Shown piece by piece: positions 1 to 10,334 of a stretch of 64,000 nt of DNA (within the stretch, counting starts at the first letter, position 1; every line of letters begins with the position of its first letter). Under the pieces are notes generated by a model, which saw only the letters and a list, made by a program, of their open reading frames with translations, searched no databases and was not told the DNA's origin. Origin of the DNA: Paramyrothecium sp. XJ0827 (Eukaryota > Ascomycota > Sordariomycetes > Hypocreales > Stachybotryaceae). Where the stretch lies: assembly GCA_020881915.1 (NCBI GenBank), contig JAJFPB010000009.1, forward strand, positions 1,736,001-1,800,000, read 5' to 3'. The position numbers and the translations under genes are program-made.

Positions 1-1710
1 ATGCGAATGATGCGAAGACGATCTCAATTGGATGTTGCCAAAAGAAGTGGGACTTTCTGGACTGCCCTGTTAATGGCAAGAAGGCTATGAGGCGAAGTCA
101 CAGGGTAGTTATGCATGATTTTGTTTCCGACATGCGAGTCTCCTTCGTGCTATTGGTTAGAGCAAAAAGAAGTGGGCAACTTCCTGCACGTTGAGCATTC
201 CTGTCGGGAAACCAGGTAGCTCGCGAAATCGGCCACACAGCAGCCAAAGGGGCTTACACAGTCAAAAGCAAGAGATCACTGTTAGAGATGGCTGGAATGG
301 CAAACACGATAGCTCGTTTAAGGCATGAGAGGCCCTCATCACCAGTCTCGTGTTTTGCTGGCAACGTTTGACTCGACACACTTTCCTCCAACTCGGATTG
401 TAATGAGAAAATTTATGTTTCACAAAAATGAAAGAAAGTGACAGCCCTGCGGCTGTTATTGTGGGTGTCGCAGGAGTCTTGTTGGCATTCCCACCAGCAG
501 CTTTCTATACACTGATGGTTCTTCGTGGCCGGGTTCAGGTACGTGGATAAGTTAATGATTGATCTACATGCGCGAAACAATCTTGATGAGGTACGTGCAA
601 CAGAAAAATCAGGAAGGAATGCAAAGGAGAAACCATATTCCCTGATCAACCACCAATAGAGGCTTTGTTTGCGTGCTGAAGCTGACTCACAGTCACCGAC
701 AATAGGGGCATCCATACGACGATCTAGAAACGAAATGTGAGAAGAGAAGACGTCGAAACAGCTTCGATAGGCTTTCCTGAACTATCAGCAGCACGGATCG
801 AAATGTTCCACAAACTCTTCATTGGAGTACTGCTTGGACAAATTCGTGTTCTTCTCAGAGGAGTGCCTGTTAGAGGCGGGAATGGGGGGGGAAGAGAATA
901 AGATGTTCAGTTGACTTGAGGGCCGAGTATCTAACTAAGATAGCTTGGCTTCGATGTCCAGATCTATAGGACTCTGATCTTAAACCCCAATCTATTTTAT
1001 TTCAGGAGCAACTGGACTCCTTAACCAGGTTACGTGAATTAGGTCACTTTTGAAGGATTTCAGAGATAGGTCTTCTCAAGCCCGCGGAACTGTTGAGCAA
1101 GCGCCTGGTCATAGAAGTGATGGGGCAGGAAATCTCAGACACATGCGCAACACCATTTTGGACCGTCATGGTGGGAGATATCTGGGCCGTCCATGTGAAC
1201 AGATGTTCATGAGGAGAAAACGAGATTGTCAGTAATACAAGCTCAAAAACCGGATTTCGTTATAGAAAGCTATTGAACCATCCAGTTAAAGAAGAATTGC
1301 CTAGGTTGGTCGGTACTTGTATGCCATCTGCCCTCGACAAAGAGGTGTGCACCCAGTGTCTAGGCTGGAGACGCTCATCCTCGAAAGACATATCTGGCAG
1401 TCACCCAGCGTCGTTGTCCATCCCAAGAGACCAGTCGAGCTTAATTATTTAGTTAGTCAGAATAAGATAGAGATCCATAACAGCATAAGCAAGTTCACAA
1501 TTTGCAATTTGGAGAAATGGATAATGATAAGTGACTCGAACGTTCTTGGATTTGCTACTATGTTTGAAAGCTATAATTCAAATGTGTTTGCAAGCCGTAT
1601 CACTTTAAATTCATACAATCAGCCATGGTGCATTCGGGTTGTTAACAAAGGCCCGCCTGTCTGTGATGGCACTGTATTGCCCCAAGCAAACCACGTCCGG
1701 CGCCATATCC
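1..1710. other. Left-edge stretch without a recognisable gene
   Basis: Reading both strands I see only short open frames with no family resemblance, low-complexity-free mixed sequence and no RNA gene. The longest open frame (1317-1760, plus) has no recognisable motif, no convincing splice partners and runs into the 3' end of the SDR gene on the other strand. I treat the stretch as intergenic. Confidence 0.5.
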
Positions 1711-2640
1711 TTACATATCCACTCCGTTCAGAATCACCCTCAGGAGGTTGGAGTTCTTGACCTCGTCGGCCCGCTCTTTGAGCTGTTCCACATCCCAATT
1801 GGCCCAGACAAATTTGCCCTTGAGAAACTCTGCCTCAGGCGAGGCGAGCCAAACAGCGAACTGACCACAAAGCTCAGCTGTGGCAATCTCAGTTAGCGGA
1901 TTCAATGAAAGAAAAGAGGTAAACTTCTAGAAAGACTTACGCTTGTCCTGGCCCACCGCAAGGAAGTGAGAGTTGATTCCAGTCCTGACAACGCCAGGCT
2001 GGATTTGGACCACGTGCCACTCCGGCTGCTGCTCTTGCAAATAGTCAAACATTTTGACCACCGCGGCCTTCCCAGAGGCGTACGACCAGTGCTCTACCCA
2101 CATGGGCGCGATATGTACCATTCCCGTTGAGATGTTATACAGGTGGGCGTTGTTCGCCAGCGCGGGAGCAAAAGACTGGACCGTGTTAAACGCGCCAATG
2201 ACATTGAGCTCTAGCCCGTAGCGGAACTGAGACTCTGGGTAACCCTTCACTAGGCCTAATTCCTGCGTGACACCCGCGCTGTGCACGAGAATATCAATCT
2301 TGGCACCGCCCGCCTGCTTCGTAAGGCTTGCCACGGCGGCATCCAAGCTGGCGCGGTGGCTGACATCGGCAGTTTCGTAAAGCACCTTTGCGTCGGAGGC
2401 GCTTGCTTCCTTGGCTATCTCGCCGGCAGCAACCTCCAAGTTCTCGAGCCGTCTTGCGAGGATTGCGATGGTCGTGGCACCAGCCTGCGCAAAGGCCACG
2501 GCTATGGCCTTGCCAATTCCAGTGGCGCCGCCAGTCACGACGACGAATTTGCCTGTGGCCCTGAGTTCGGGCCGAGTGGGGTCAATTGCGGCGTACGGCT
2601 CATTGTGCCAGGTCTTGGTGAAGGACACGTACTCGAACAT
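1711..2640 (-). CDS. Short-chain dehydrogenase/reductase (SDR), two exons
   Basis: A classical NAD(P)-dependent SDR of 288 residues, expected to oxidise or reduce a small alcohol or ketone substrate in the cytosol. Exon 1 is 2640-1941 and exon 2 is 1877-1711. The 63-nt intron (1878-1940) has a GTAAGT donor, a GCTAAC branch site and a CACAG acceptor, and joining keeps the frame. Visible motifs are the Rossmann TGGATGIG at residues 36-43, the catalytic Ser in NISTGM (Ser171) and Tyr187-x3-Lys191 (YASGK). The C-terminal exon carries the VWANWDVEQLK stretch, also seen in the second SDR of this window (46880-47899), so the two are paralogous. A TATAAAT box lies about 108 bp upstream. The gene is transcribed away from a Zn2Cys6 regulator at 3107. 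Substrate cannot be told from sequence. Confidence 0.92.
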
Positions 2641-2747
2641 GGTGCTTGATTGTGTCTTAATGCGAATATTTGACTATGAGGGGGACGATGTGTGTGTGTG
2701 GACTGGATGATTGAAAGACGATAGCCAACAGCAGGAGCACCGCCAGG

Positions 2748-2754
2748 ATTTATA
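2748..2754 (-). promoter_or_regulatory. TATA box of the SDR gene
   Basis: On the minus strand the sequence reads TATAAAT, about 108 bp upstream of the SDR start codon at 2640, a usual spacing for a fungal TATA element. Confidence 0.45.
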
Positions 2755-2854
2755 CCGGAGCGCTATGCCTCTCATTGTCATTCTTTCCACTTTCTGAAGC
2801 TAAAAAATAAAGACCAAAACTGCTTGCCAAAGGCTGAAGCATTTGAAGTGCGCA

Positions 2855-2862
2855 TCCGCGGA
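2855..2862. promoter_or_regulatory. TCCGCGGA palindrome, copy 1
   Basis: Perfect 8-bp palindrome made of two inverted CGG half-sites, the arrangement bound by Zn2Cys6 dimers (in yeast this exact octamer is the Pdr1/Pdr3 element). It lies in the divergent promoter between the SDR and the Zn2Cys6 gene. Confidence 0.6.
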
Positions 2863-2976
2863 AGCTATCAATCGGACTTACACGCCATTGGGGTCTTGAA
2901 TGTTGCTAATTCCAGCTTATGCCAAGCTTTGATCTACACGCTGTTGATTGGCGCCAACTGGGTTTGTCAGCGAAAC

Positions 2977-2986
2977 TTCCGCGGAA
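2977..2986. promoter_or_regulatory. TTCCGCGGAA palindrome, copy 2
   Basis: Perfect 10-bp palindrome containing the same TCCGCGGA core as copy 1, 122 bp further along in the same divergent promoter. A one-base-different relative (TCCGTGGA) sits at 3038-3045. Confidence 0.6.
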
Positions 2987-3106
2987 GCCGTTCCCTGTCT
3001 CTGCCATCGCGCCCCTCCAAATCATATATCAACCGCTTCCGTGGAGGGAAATTTGTCGTCTCTCAGCTATGTCAAGCTTCAGTTGACCCTTGAAGCCATC
3101 AAAAAT

Positions 3107-5015
3107 ATGCCAAAGCCAGATTCGACAAGCGCAAGTACTGAAATGCCGGTGAATAATCGTCCGCGGAAGGTTCAATTACCCAGCCCCCGGTGTATTGCCT
3201 GTCATGCTAAATCAGAGTCCAGTCATGCGACCTGTGCTACACTCGCAGGCTCAAGTGTAACAGAGAGAACCCTCAGTGTTCCAATTGCGTTTCCTACGGC
3301 TGTGATTGCACGCATTCGGCGCAAAGTCGCAAATGGAAACCCAAGGCCCAGCGCCGCACAAGCGCCGCAGAAAAGGACGCAGTCCCGCGCTCCAAGACCA
3401 TCCTGCAGCGATCAGAAGCCACTTCCGTATGTGAAAGACTGCAAACCAGCAATTGTGCTCAAGATTAATAACTCCGGTCCAGCGGCCAACGCAAGGCACG
3501 GCCCAAGATGATGTCCGGGATATCAAGCAATCACCGACCACCGCGGCGTGGTTTCAAACTCCAGATGTTCCCACCAACAGCGATGCTTCACGGGAGCTCC
3601 CTCCCTTACAAGAGTCTTTGGACATGGTTGGCATCTATCTCAACAGTCTGAATTCTGTGTTGCCGCTATTCCATGCCAATTCACTACTACGCCTCATTGG
3701 CGAATGCTACGCAGCGCCACCAAACCGACGTGATCCTGTAGCTTTGGCTGCTATCAACGTGGTTCTAGCCCTAGCCAACCAGCACATGCCTACGAATAGC
3801 AACATTGGTACTGGTCGCTCTCGGATAGATCGCACAACCCGGTATCTGAACAAAGCTCAAGCCTTCATCTCACAGTTAATGTTTGGTGACCTTGATCTGC
3901 TCAACATCCAAACCCTGGTAGGGATGGTGATGGTGCTCCATACGGCACACGACGTCACCCCAGCCTTGATCTTAATATCGGCGACGATGCGTCTCGTGCA
4001 CAAATTAGGCTTGCACAGTCGTTCTGCATCGGCGCACCTATGTCCAGTGGAGAGGAGGCAGCACAACCGGGTCTTCTGGCTGGCGTATATCCTCGACAAG
4101 ACGCTTAGCCTGCGCGCTCATCAGCCTTCGGTCCAGCTCGACGACGACATTGACGTGGAGCTGCCTTCTTCGCTGCCACTAGAGGACGAGGAGGATGACG
4201 GTAACCTAGGGAATATCTTTACGGTCGACGGCAAAGCCAAGCTGAACTACTTCCTGGCACGTGTGCAGCTGGCCAACATTGAGGGCGGCGTATACGACTG
4301 CCTCTACTCAACTAGAGCAGCGAAACGCAGCCCAGAAGAACGCTCCATGGCCAGGGAAAGTATAGTCGCTGCAATCGAGGGTTGGCAGGCATCCATTCCG
4401 CCCGAGTTCGGCGCCGGGGTCGTAGCCTGGAGCACGAGTAATCATCATACGAACCGTGGCTTCTTCTGCCTCTTGCATTCCACCTGTCTCCATTGTATTA
4501 CTCTGGTGAACCAAGCACATGCATGGGATGAGCAATGGGTGGTGAGTTTGCGCGATGGTGGCAGGGGAACACGGGCGCTGCAGCTACCAAGAAACTGGCA
4601 TAACCTGGCCAAACAAGCGCGGGACTTCATGGTACTCTTCGCTGAGTCGTACTCACAAGACGTCTGGTTCCGCTGGTAAGTAGCATCTTCAAGCTCTGTG
4701 GGCGCCATGACGGACCCTAACATCAGCAGGATGACTTCATGTTCCTACATCACCGCCATGGGGCTGTTGATAGCCAACGATCTCTGCCACATCGGTCATG
4801 ATGAGACGCAAAGAGATGGCGAGCTCGTCGATGCTGCCATTATGTGGCTTGACGAGCTGATCCTTGAAGGCCAGAAGCCGGGCCTTCATATGGTACGGGA
4901 TGTGTGTGTTGAGGTGGCTCGACACCAGCGGCGGAGGCGGGCTGAAGCTGCGGCACATGTCAACAATAATGTCTCGGATTATCTCTATGCTGTTGGCTCG
5001 TTTTCGACCCAATGA
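3107..5015 (+). CDS. Zn2Cys6 transcription factor (N-terminal join uncertain)
   Basis: A fungal binuclear-zinc-cluster regulator with a middle homology region (fungal-specific TF domain). The zinc cluster is encoded near 3222-3310 as C-x2-C-x6-C-x6-C-x2-C-x6-C, including CDLCYTRRLKC. Downstream the introns are clear: 3427-3482 (GTATGT donor) and 4676-4729 (GTAAGT donor, CTAAC branch), and exons 3 (3483-4675) and 4 (4730-5015) carry the long regulatory domain with FHANSLLRLI- and VFWLAYILDKTLSLR-like stretches. The difficulty is the start. The ATG at 3107 is in another frame from the cluster, and a TAA precedes the cluster in its own frame. Only a 26-nt excision (3190-3215) restores the frame, which would give 590 residues. 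That is too short for a normal intron, so a different first exon or a frameshift is possible. By position it probably controls the divergent SDR. Confidence 0.75.
3160..3167. promoter_or_regulatory. TCCGCGGA palindrome, copy 3
   Basis: Third perfect copy of the octamer. It falls just inside the proposed first exon of the Zn2Cys6 gene, so it may act as an autoregulatory site close to the start, or the true start may differ from the one I chose. Confidence 0.5.
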
Positions 5016-5430
5016 ATCGAGATTCTGGAGGTGATAATGGATGTGGCTACCATACGGCGAAATAGACACTTACCTTTGTGTCAAGTTAATCCACCATTGC
5101 TAAGGTATAACATTCGTTCTATTCATCCTTGAAATCTTCTTCACACTCGGAAGGGAAATTTTATAAAAGCTTGAGCGCCTTTTCATTAATTCTTAAGGGC
5201 TAGGGGCTATTTTTCACCGCGTTTTCTGCCACCCGCGGCGACACGAGTAGAATAAGACGAAAAGGAAATTTGAGTGTTCGCTCAATGCTATACGTTTCAA
5301 TGTTGAAGGCGAATTAACTGTTTGTAGATATTCATTTAATTAGATCTATATACCAGAAGTAGATTCACATAGAAATGCCCAAGCGGGCTGTAGACACACA
5401 CACCAAGCTCCTGTTCCTCACGCTGTGTGC
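5016..5430. other. Convergent intergenic spacer
   Basis: A 3'-to-3' spacer between the Zn2Cys6 gene and the DUF1996 gene. It is moderately AT-rich around 5310-5360. I see no gene or RNA in it. Confidence 0.5.
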
Positions 5431-6576
5431 CTAGTACTGCACGTGGCGTCGTTTTCCAGGGCTTCGCTTCTTCAGCTTGCACTCTTCAGAGGTCGCTGGC
5501 GTTGCTGAGGCGGCAGGAGCAGTAGGAGCAGGAGCATCATTGTCGTCCTCCTCCTCAGCCTGGCTCTCCTCGGCAGAGGCAGAAGGGGTGGGCGCAGGGG
5601 TAGCGGGCGATCCAGAGCTGGATCCACCGCCGCTCATCATCTGCAGGCTCTCCTCGTAGTCGGAAGTGCCGTTCTCGGGGTCAGCATCGACAGGCTTGTC
5701 CTTGCACTCGGAGCCGGCGCGGTAGCCCTCGAGCTTCTGGACGTTGCGCGCCTTGGTGAGACCAGCGCGCATGACCTCGCCATAGGACTCGTCCCATCCG
5801 TTGATGAAGTCACCGTGGAAGCAGTACGAAGGGCCGCAGGCGAGCTCCAGAGGCGGCTCTCCCTCCCATGAGCCGATCTGGGAGACGTCATAGCGGATGG
5901 AGAAGCGGAGCTGAGGCATGGTGAACATGCCGTCCGGGCATTTGCCACCGCTGCTGTAGTCGGACTTAAGGGTCTCGGGATTGACACAGTCGGGGAACCA
6001 GAGGACGGATTGGAGAACGCCGCCAGAGCAAGTGCTCAGGGGGTACTGCGAGTGTTCCTTGCCACCGGCATCGAAGTCTTGCTTCTCGCAGAGCCAGGTC
6101 ACCTTGGAGCCAGAGATTACGTCGTCGACCGTCTTGCCCTCGGCGTTTCCAGCCAGGACGTTGAAGTTCTGAGGGATGGGCACATCGGCCTCGGTCTTCT
6201 CAAAGTTGTAGTAGGCGACGAAACGTTTGGGCTGAATCGGGGTGCGCGAACCATCTCCCTTGACGTGGTAGAGGGTGGGGATCCAGTAGCTAGGCCGGGT
6301 TAGCTGACTCAAAACAAGTTCAGGCAAGAGTGAGAAGACGTACATTGACTTGTCATGAGGGTTATCGGCACTCGAGCAACCAGCCTGAAGCTCCGCAGAA
6401 GTAGGAAGGTCCTTGGTGACGCTGTCGCTGCCAAAGAAGTCGTGCATGTGGGAAGTGTACGTTCCGGGAAGCACGATGGGGTCGATGTTCTTGGACATGA
6501 AGTACTTGACATCGGTGACGAAGTAGGCGCTGGCGGCCGAGGCCAGGGCCGTGGTGGTGAGAAGCGAGCGAAGCAT
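5431..6576 (-). CDS. Secreted DUF1996-domain protein
   Basis: An extracellular fungal protein of unknown biochemical role. The start at 6576 is chosen because it opens directly into a signal peptide (MLRSLLTTTALASAASA); an upstream in-frame ATG would bury it. One 54-nt intron (6290-6343, GTACGT donor, GCTAACC branch, CCTAG acceptor) lies between DKS and YWIPTLYHV. Its removal is supported by the family's usual Y-W-x-P-x-L-Y run. Family hallmarks are the IDPIVLPG...SHMHDFFG region near the N-terminus, a WFPDCVNP segment, a CPDGMFTMPQLRFSIRYD segment and GDFINGWD. The C-terminal quarter is low complexity (Ser, Gly, Pro, Ala, acidic) and ends in a basic tail without a GPI-type hydrophobic end, so I expect a soluble or wall-associated secreted product. 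Confidence 0.9.
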   Translation of the reverse strand: MLRSLLTTTALASAASAYFVTDVKYFMSKNIDPIVLPGTYTSHMHDFFGSDSVTKDLPTSAELQAGCSSADNPHDKSMYVFSLLPELVLSQLTRPSYWIPTLYHVKGDGSRTPIQPKRFVAYYNFEKTEADVPIPQNFNVLAGNAEGKTVDDVISGSKVTWLCEKQDFDAGGKEHSQYPLSTCSGGVLQSVLWFPDCVNPETLKSDYSSGGKCPDGMFTMPQLRFSIRYDVSQIGSWEGEPPLELACGPSYCFHGDFINGWDESYGEVMRAGLTKARNVQKLEGYRAGSECKDKPVDADPENGTSDYEESLQMMSGGGSSSGSPATPAPTPSASAEESQAEEEDDNDAPAPTAPAASATPATSEECKLKKRSPGKRRHVQY

Positions 6577-7923
6577 GGTTGATACTGGTAAGAGGTGGAA
6601 ATAACGAAGGGACACAGGTAATAAGTGAGTAAGAACTGAAACTCGCTCAACCTGCCAGAGGGAGTGACACTGCAAAGAAAGCAGGAAGAGATGGACACGA
6701 AAGAAAGCGTGAAGAGGGCCGAGGACGACTTGAAGCCAACATCATGGAGGGACGCGGGTTGCCTGCAGTTTTTATGATGGTGGCACTCTCCTCGAGGCAC
6801 CCGACGGGTTTCATCTGTATGGGGACATCATGGCTAGGCGCTCATCGCCACGGACTTCGGTGCGCAACGGAGCCAGGCTATCGACAAGGGCGGGAAGCAT
6901 GCATGGAGAAAACAGTTTGGTCCCACGGGGAAGAGGCCGATTCAGGGGTCATTCTGTTTGTTGGCAGTTCGTGTCCACAGCTGGGTAGACCAAGCAAGAT
7001 ACCAGCCACATCTTCCTACTCCCGGCGCAGTGGGCTGCCAGAAACAATGACGGAAAGATTTGTCTGAACTCTGCAATGTTTCTCTACGTCAGACGGAAGG
7101 ATCCGCCTGGTGTTTGACATTCGCAGCAAACAAATTGAAAAACGTGGGCCCACGCGCATGAACGCGCCCTGCCCTGTGGAGAGGCAGGGCAGCGGCTAGA
7201 GCAGCTTCCACAAAGCGAGCTACGAAACTTCCGATTGGGGTAATGAATTCGTCTAGTGCTGAAGCTTAAGACGGTTAACGTGCTGCTCAGGGGCTAGCAA
7301 AGGGACGACGAGACAAAGAGCCGCTCGGAGATCTTGGTTCGGATCTTTTCTGCTGGCAGGTTGGAGCAGCGTCCCCGGGTTGGACGGCACCGGGGCCAAG
7401 AACGCCTGGCGTGGCAGAGGCGTCTAGACGCGGCTACAATCCCTGCTGCGGGCCTGTCGTCCCGTATAAGCCTGTGGGTTGTTTGGGTTTAGTGAAGTGC
7501 CGGGTGGGGACGCTGGAGGCTTTGGAGAGCTCGGAAGTTTCAGGTAAAATGATGTCTCAGGTAGAACCGGGTTGGTGATCAGCTCAACCAGCACGCTTGG
7601 CCTTTGACTGTCGGGTCACGCATGAAAGAGAGCAGCAACAGTACTCGTATCTCATGGAGGTACTCTAGGAGGTTGTGCGCGCAGAACGAACATGTTGGTG
7701 AGACGGGTATCAGCGATTGGTGTAGACTGTGCTTAGCCCCTTGCTGTTAGGGACCAACTACCCTGTAGCCCACAAGGATTTGTTGTGGGTTTACCCATCA
7801 CTAGGGAACCACGGAAAGAAACCATGTGAAAACAAAGAGAACGTGAGACCCCAAAAAAATAAACGGCGCGCACGTCCATATCATGAGTTGAAAATGGGTG
7901 ATTGCAAATAATTGCAAAAAGAT
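6577..7923. other. Long upstream spacer without a gene
   Basis: About 1.3 kb upstream of the DUF1996 gene up to the tRNA. Open frames here are short and unrelated to any family I know. It probably holds the DUF1996 promoter and 5' leader; no repeat or RNA was recognised. Confidence 0.45.
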
Positions 7924-7996
7924 TGGAGACGCGGGGATTTGAACCCCGGACCTTCTACATGCAAAGCAGATGTGAGAACCCCTACACCACATCCCC
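7924..7996 (-). tRNA. tRNA-Ala (anticodon TGC)
   Basis: The minus strand folds as a 73-nt intronless tRNA. The acceptor arms GGGGATG and CGTCTCC pair (with G-U pairs), followed by discriminator A. The T arm contains GGTTCAAATCC (B box). The anticodon stem TCTGC/GTAGA encloses the loop TTTGCAT, giving anticodon TGC (Ala). A run of five T on the minus strand, directly after the gene (near 7915-7920), fits an RNA polymerase III terminator. Confidence 0.93.
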
Positions 7997-8748
7997 AATT
8001 GTACATTATCTCGACGAGCACAACAGGCTCAAGAAGGGACTGAAGGGCCCTGCCACAGCTCTCACCTTTACAAGACAACCACCTGTTCATTTTCCTCGTG
8101 TGCACAGATTTACCCTATATTTAATCCAGAGAAATGAAAACGGTCGAGTCATGGTAAAAGTAACACGCTGGTTGTGCTTTTATTGCCCTTCAGGCTCCTG
8201 TTGAGAAATGCTTGTAAATCTATTCATGAGTTTCACTTTGTGGAATGATCGATTTTGATGATTGTGCAGCTGTTGCTAGTTGTGATGCCTGGAGCGTGGG
8301 AATCTTTGACATGAGTGCGCTCGAAATCCAGACAGATTCAGAAAGAGCAAAAAGCAACGCCGCAAGTCGAGAACTTGCTGGCCGAACCCAAGCAGCATAT
8401 TTGGACAGGAGCTTAATGGAAATGGTAAAGCTTTTCGAAAGTTAACACAAAGCTTTTAGAAAGTGTTTTCTTAGCGATTGAATACTAGTTTTGATATCGC
8501 GGTCTGTGGTTTTCTGCTCGCCATTTGCTCAGCTGTGCGCGTCGACGCAGTCTTCACCGCATGTATACCCCAGACCTGATCCATGTGGAGCTCAATTCTT
8601 TCGAAGCATTGGTGTGTTTTCACGTGTAATTAACGGCCATCCACAACCACTCCGGTTCCCAGAATCATTGGTGTAGAGATATCCACTTTGCTTAGGGTCA
8701 GGACACTAGAGCCCACACATATAGTCCACCTCAGCAGGAAAACCCGCC
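7997..8748. other. Spacer between tRNA and 5S genes
   Basis: No gene, repeat or further RNA recognised. Small open frames in this stretch lack any family signal. Confidence 0.45.
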
Positions 8749-8868
8749 ACATACGACCATAGCTGCTTGAAAACATGGGATCCCGTCCGCTCTCCCTTAA
8801 TTAAGCAAGTAAGCGGCAGATTAGTAGTTGGGTCGGTGACGACCAGCGAACACCGGCTGTTGTATGTT
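8749..8868 (+). rRNA. 5S ribosomal RNA, copy 1
   Basis: A 120-nt sequence with the fungal 5S layout. It begins ACATACGACCATAG, contains CCCGTCCGCTC and TTAGTAGTTGGGT, and ends GGCTGTTGTATGTT, so the two ends pair as helix I. It is followed after two bases by CTCTTTTT, a polymerase III terminator. Helix II is formed by TGCTTG pairing with CAAGTA. In filamentous ascomycetes 5S genes are scattered outside the rDNA repeat, so an isolated locus is normal. Confidence 0.93.
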
Positions 8869-8936
8869 CTCTTTTTGCCCTCGTGTCTTGACCAGCGAGT
8901 CCGTCCTCTTGAGCGCCGTGAGCTGCTTCATACACC

Positions 8937-9056
8937 ACATACGACCATAGCCACAAGAGAACACGGGATCCCGTCCGCTCTCCCCTAGTTAACCTTGTGA
9001 GCGGCAGATCAGTAGTTGGGTCGGTGACGACCAGCGAACACCGGCTGTTGTATGTT
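8937..9056 (+). rRNA. 5S ribosomal RNA, copy 2
   Basis: A second 120-nt 5S gene in the same orientation, 68 bp after copy 1. It shares nearly the whole 3' half with copy 1 but differs in the 5' half. Its helix II is CACAAG pairing with CTTGTG, so the changes relative to copy 1 are compensated on both sides. A T-run (9065-9069) follows as terminator. The maintained pairing argues that both genes are functional variants. Confidence 0.93.
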
Positions 9057-9179
9057 GGACTCTCTTTTTGCTGTGCCGAGCCATCCATTTTTGTTGCTGT
9101 CGGTAGCTTTGGCAGACCCGGCCTGCTTCATGCCTGCGTAACAACCCTTGACCTGTGCAGATGTGTAGTAAATCATCTC

Positions 9180-10334
9180 TCATCCGGTACCATCGGTTCC
9201 AGGCAAGGGGCGCAGCACCCTGAAGAAATGCTCGTTGCTTTCGGGCCGGTTTCGAACGTGGCGTACTTCGCTCTTTCGGGGCCCGCAAAAGATTCTGACC
9301 TTCCATATAAACAAAGAGACAGGCACGTCGCGGCGGGGAAATTCGTATTCGAACGTCTTCTTCCGGTCCCATGTGTAGCTTTCCACGTATCTATTCTTCC
9401 CATCGATGAAAACATGACCCTCTTTACGCTTCTTGCGGGGGGGAACTCTTCCGTAAACGTCATCAGGCATATACCGGCAGTCACTGGTCCGCCCCAATGT
9501 ATAACATGCCGGAAGTCGTCCTCCTCGGTCGATGAGCCACAAACGGGTCCACCGGGGAATCTTGCCCGTGATCCAAGCCCAATATGCCCGCAAGACGAGA
9601 CCTCTTTCTGACGGCTCCGAGAGGTGCTCTTGCAGTGATGATCCCTTGTTTTCGAGGCCGTCAATCCAGCTATCATGGAACTCAAACGCAAGGTTAAGAT
9701 CCGGCGCCTGGGGAAGACGGAAGAAAGGAAGGCGGATCAGTAGAGTTCGCCAATCGAGAGAGACGCAAGCATTCAAATCATCTGGATCAAATCGCAAGCA
9801 CACGATGTCTCGGGCTTGTACCTCAAGGTAGACTCTGTGTCCGCCAACGTTTGCTGTGACCATGTCGTTGCGGTTGCGCAAGGGCCCGTTCTTCGCTTTG
9901 CCAATGTATTCGTAGAAAACTTCTCGAGATTCCTTACACGCAGTTCGTAGACCGGCATCCCAGTAGTATAGGAAACGATTCGCCTCGGTCCATAAGAGCT
10001 GTGAAGGTCGTGATCGCAGCCTGGGGTGCGATGCATACCTCAGAGTACCATTTTTTCTTCGAGGATGCGACCTGGGCGTCACAGGGTATTGGGATATCAT
10101 CCAACGCAAAAAGCTTTGCCTATGTCCTTCAGTTACGTCCTCATTGAATAGCGAGTAGTGGTGGATTCGTGGCGTCTTATCAGTACAGATTGCCATCCGC
10201 CAGATAATCCAACGTAACTCTAGGGGTAGTGTGGGAAAGGCAGGGAAGCGATCCGGCGGCTTTCGCGTGTTCATAATGTAAAAAACGGTGCTCATGTGCT
10301 CTCGTCTCCTGCTGCAGTGCAAAAGGGAATACAA
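9180..10334 (-). CDS. 2EXR-domain protein
   Basis: A single-exon protein of 384 residues whose N-terminal part shows the 2EXR motif FPAFPTLPLELRWIIWRMA, with the ExR core, typical of a large expanded family in filamentous fungi. A second part of the domain includes CKESREVFYEYI. The role of the family is unknown; no signal peptide or membrane segment is visible, and the C-terminal third is rich in Arg and Lys. Translation may begin at the first ATG (10334) or at the Met 13 residues later. The 3' end lies about 120 bp from 5S copy 2, in the opposite orientation. Confidence 0.85.
   Translation of the reverse strand: MYSLLHCSRRREHMSTVFYIMNTRKPPDRFPAFPTLPLELRWIIWRMAICTDKTPRIHHYSLFNEDVTEGHRQSFLRWMISQYPVTPRSHPRRKNGTLRYASHPRLRSRPSQLLWTEANRFLYYWDAGLRTACKESREVFYEYIGKAKNGPLRNRNDMVTANVGGHRVYLEVQARDIVCLRFDPDDLNACVSLDWRTLLIRLPFFRLPQAPDLNLAFEFHDSWIDGLENKGSSLQEHLSEPSERGLVLRAYWAWITGKIPRWTRLWLIDRGGRLPACYTLGRTSDCRYMPDDVYGRVPPRKKRKEGHVFIDGKNRYVESYTWDRKKTFEYEFPRRDVPVSLFIWKVRIFCGPRKSEVRHVRNRPESNEHFFRVLRPLPGTDGTG

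Noticed and set aside
1317..1760. Plus-strand open frame of 147 codons near the left edge
   Set aside because: No motif, no neighbouring exons, AT-leaning composition, and overlap with the 3' end of the SDR gene.
2824..3093. Open frame of 89 codons upstream of the Zn2Cys6 gene
   Set aside because: It spans the divergent promoter with the TCCGCGGA sites and has no motif; considered as a first exon but gives no good splice to the zinc cluster.
7801..8204. Open frames on both strands across 7.8-8.2 kb
   Set aside because: They translate through a tRNA gene, as shown by the typical GFEPR-type tRNA read-through.
8801..9088. Repeated 50-bp block first considered as a direct repeat or mobile-element end
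   Set aside because: The repeat is the shared 3' half of two 5S rRNA genes, each with a full 120-nt fold and terminator.
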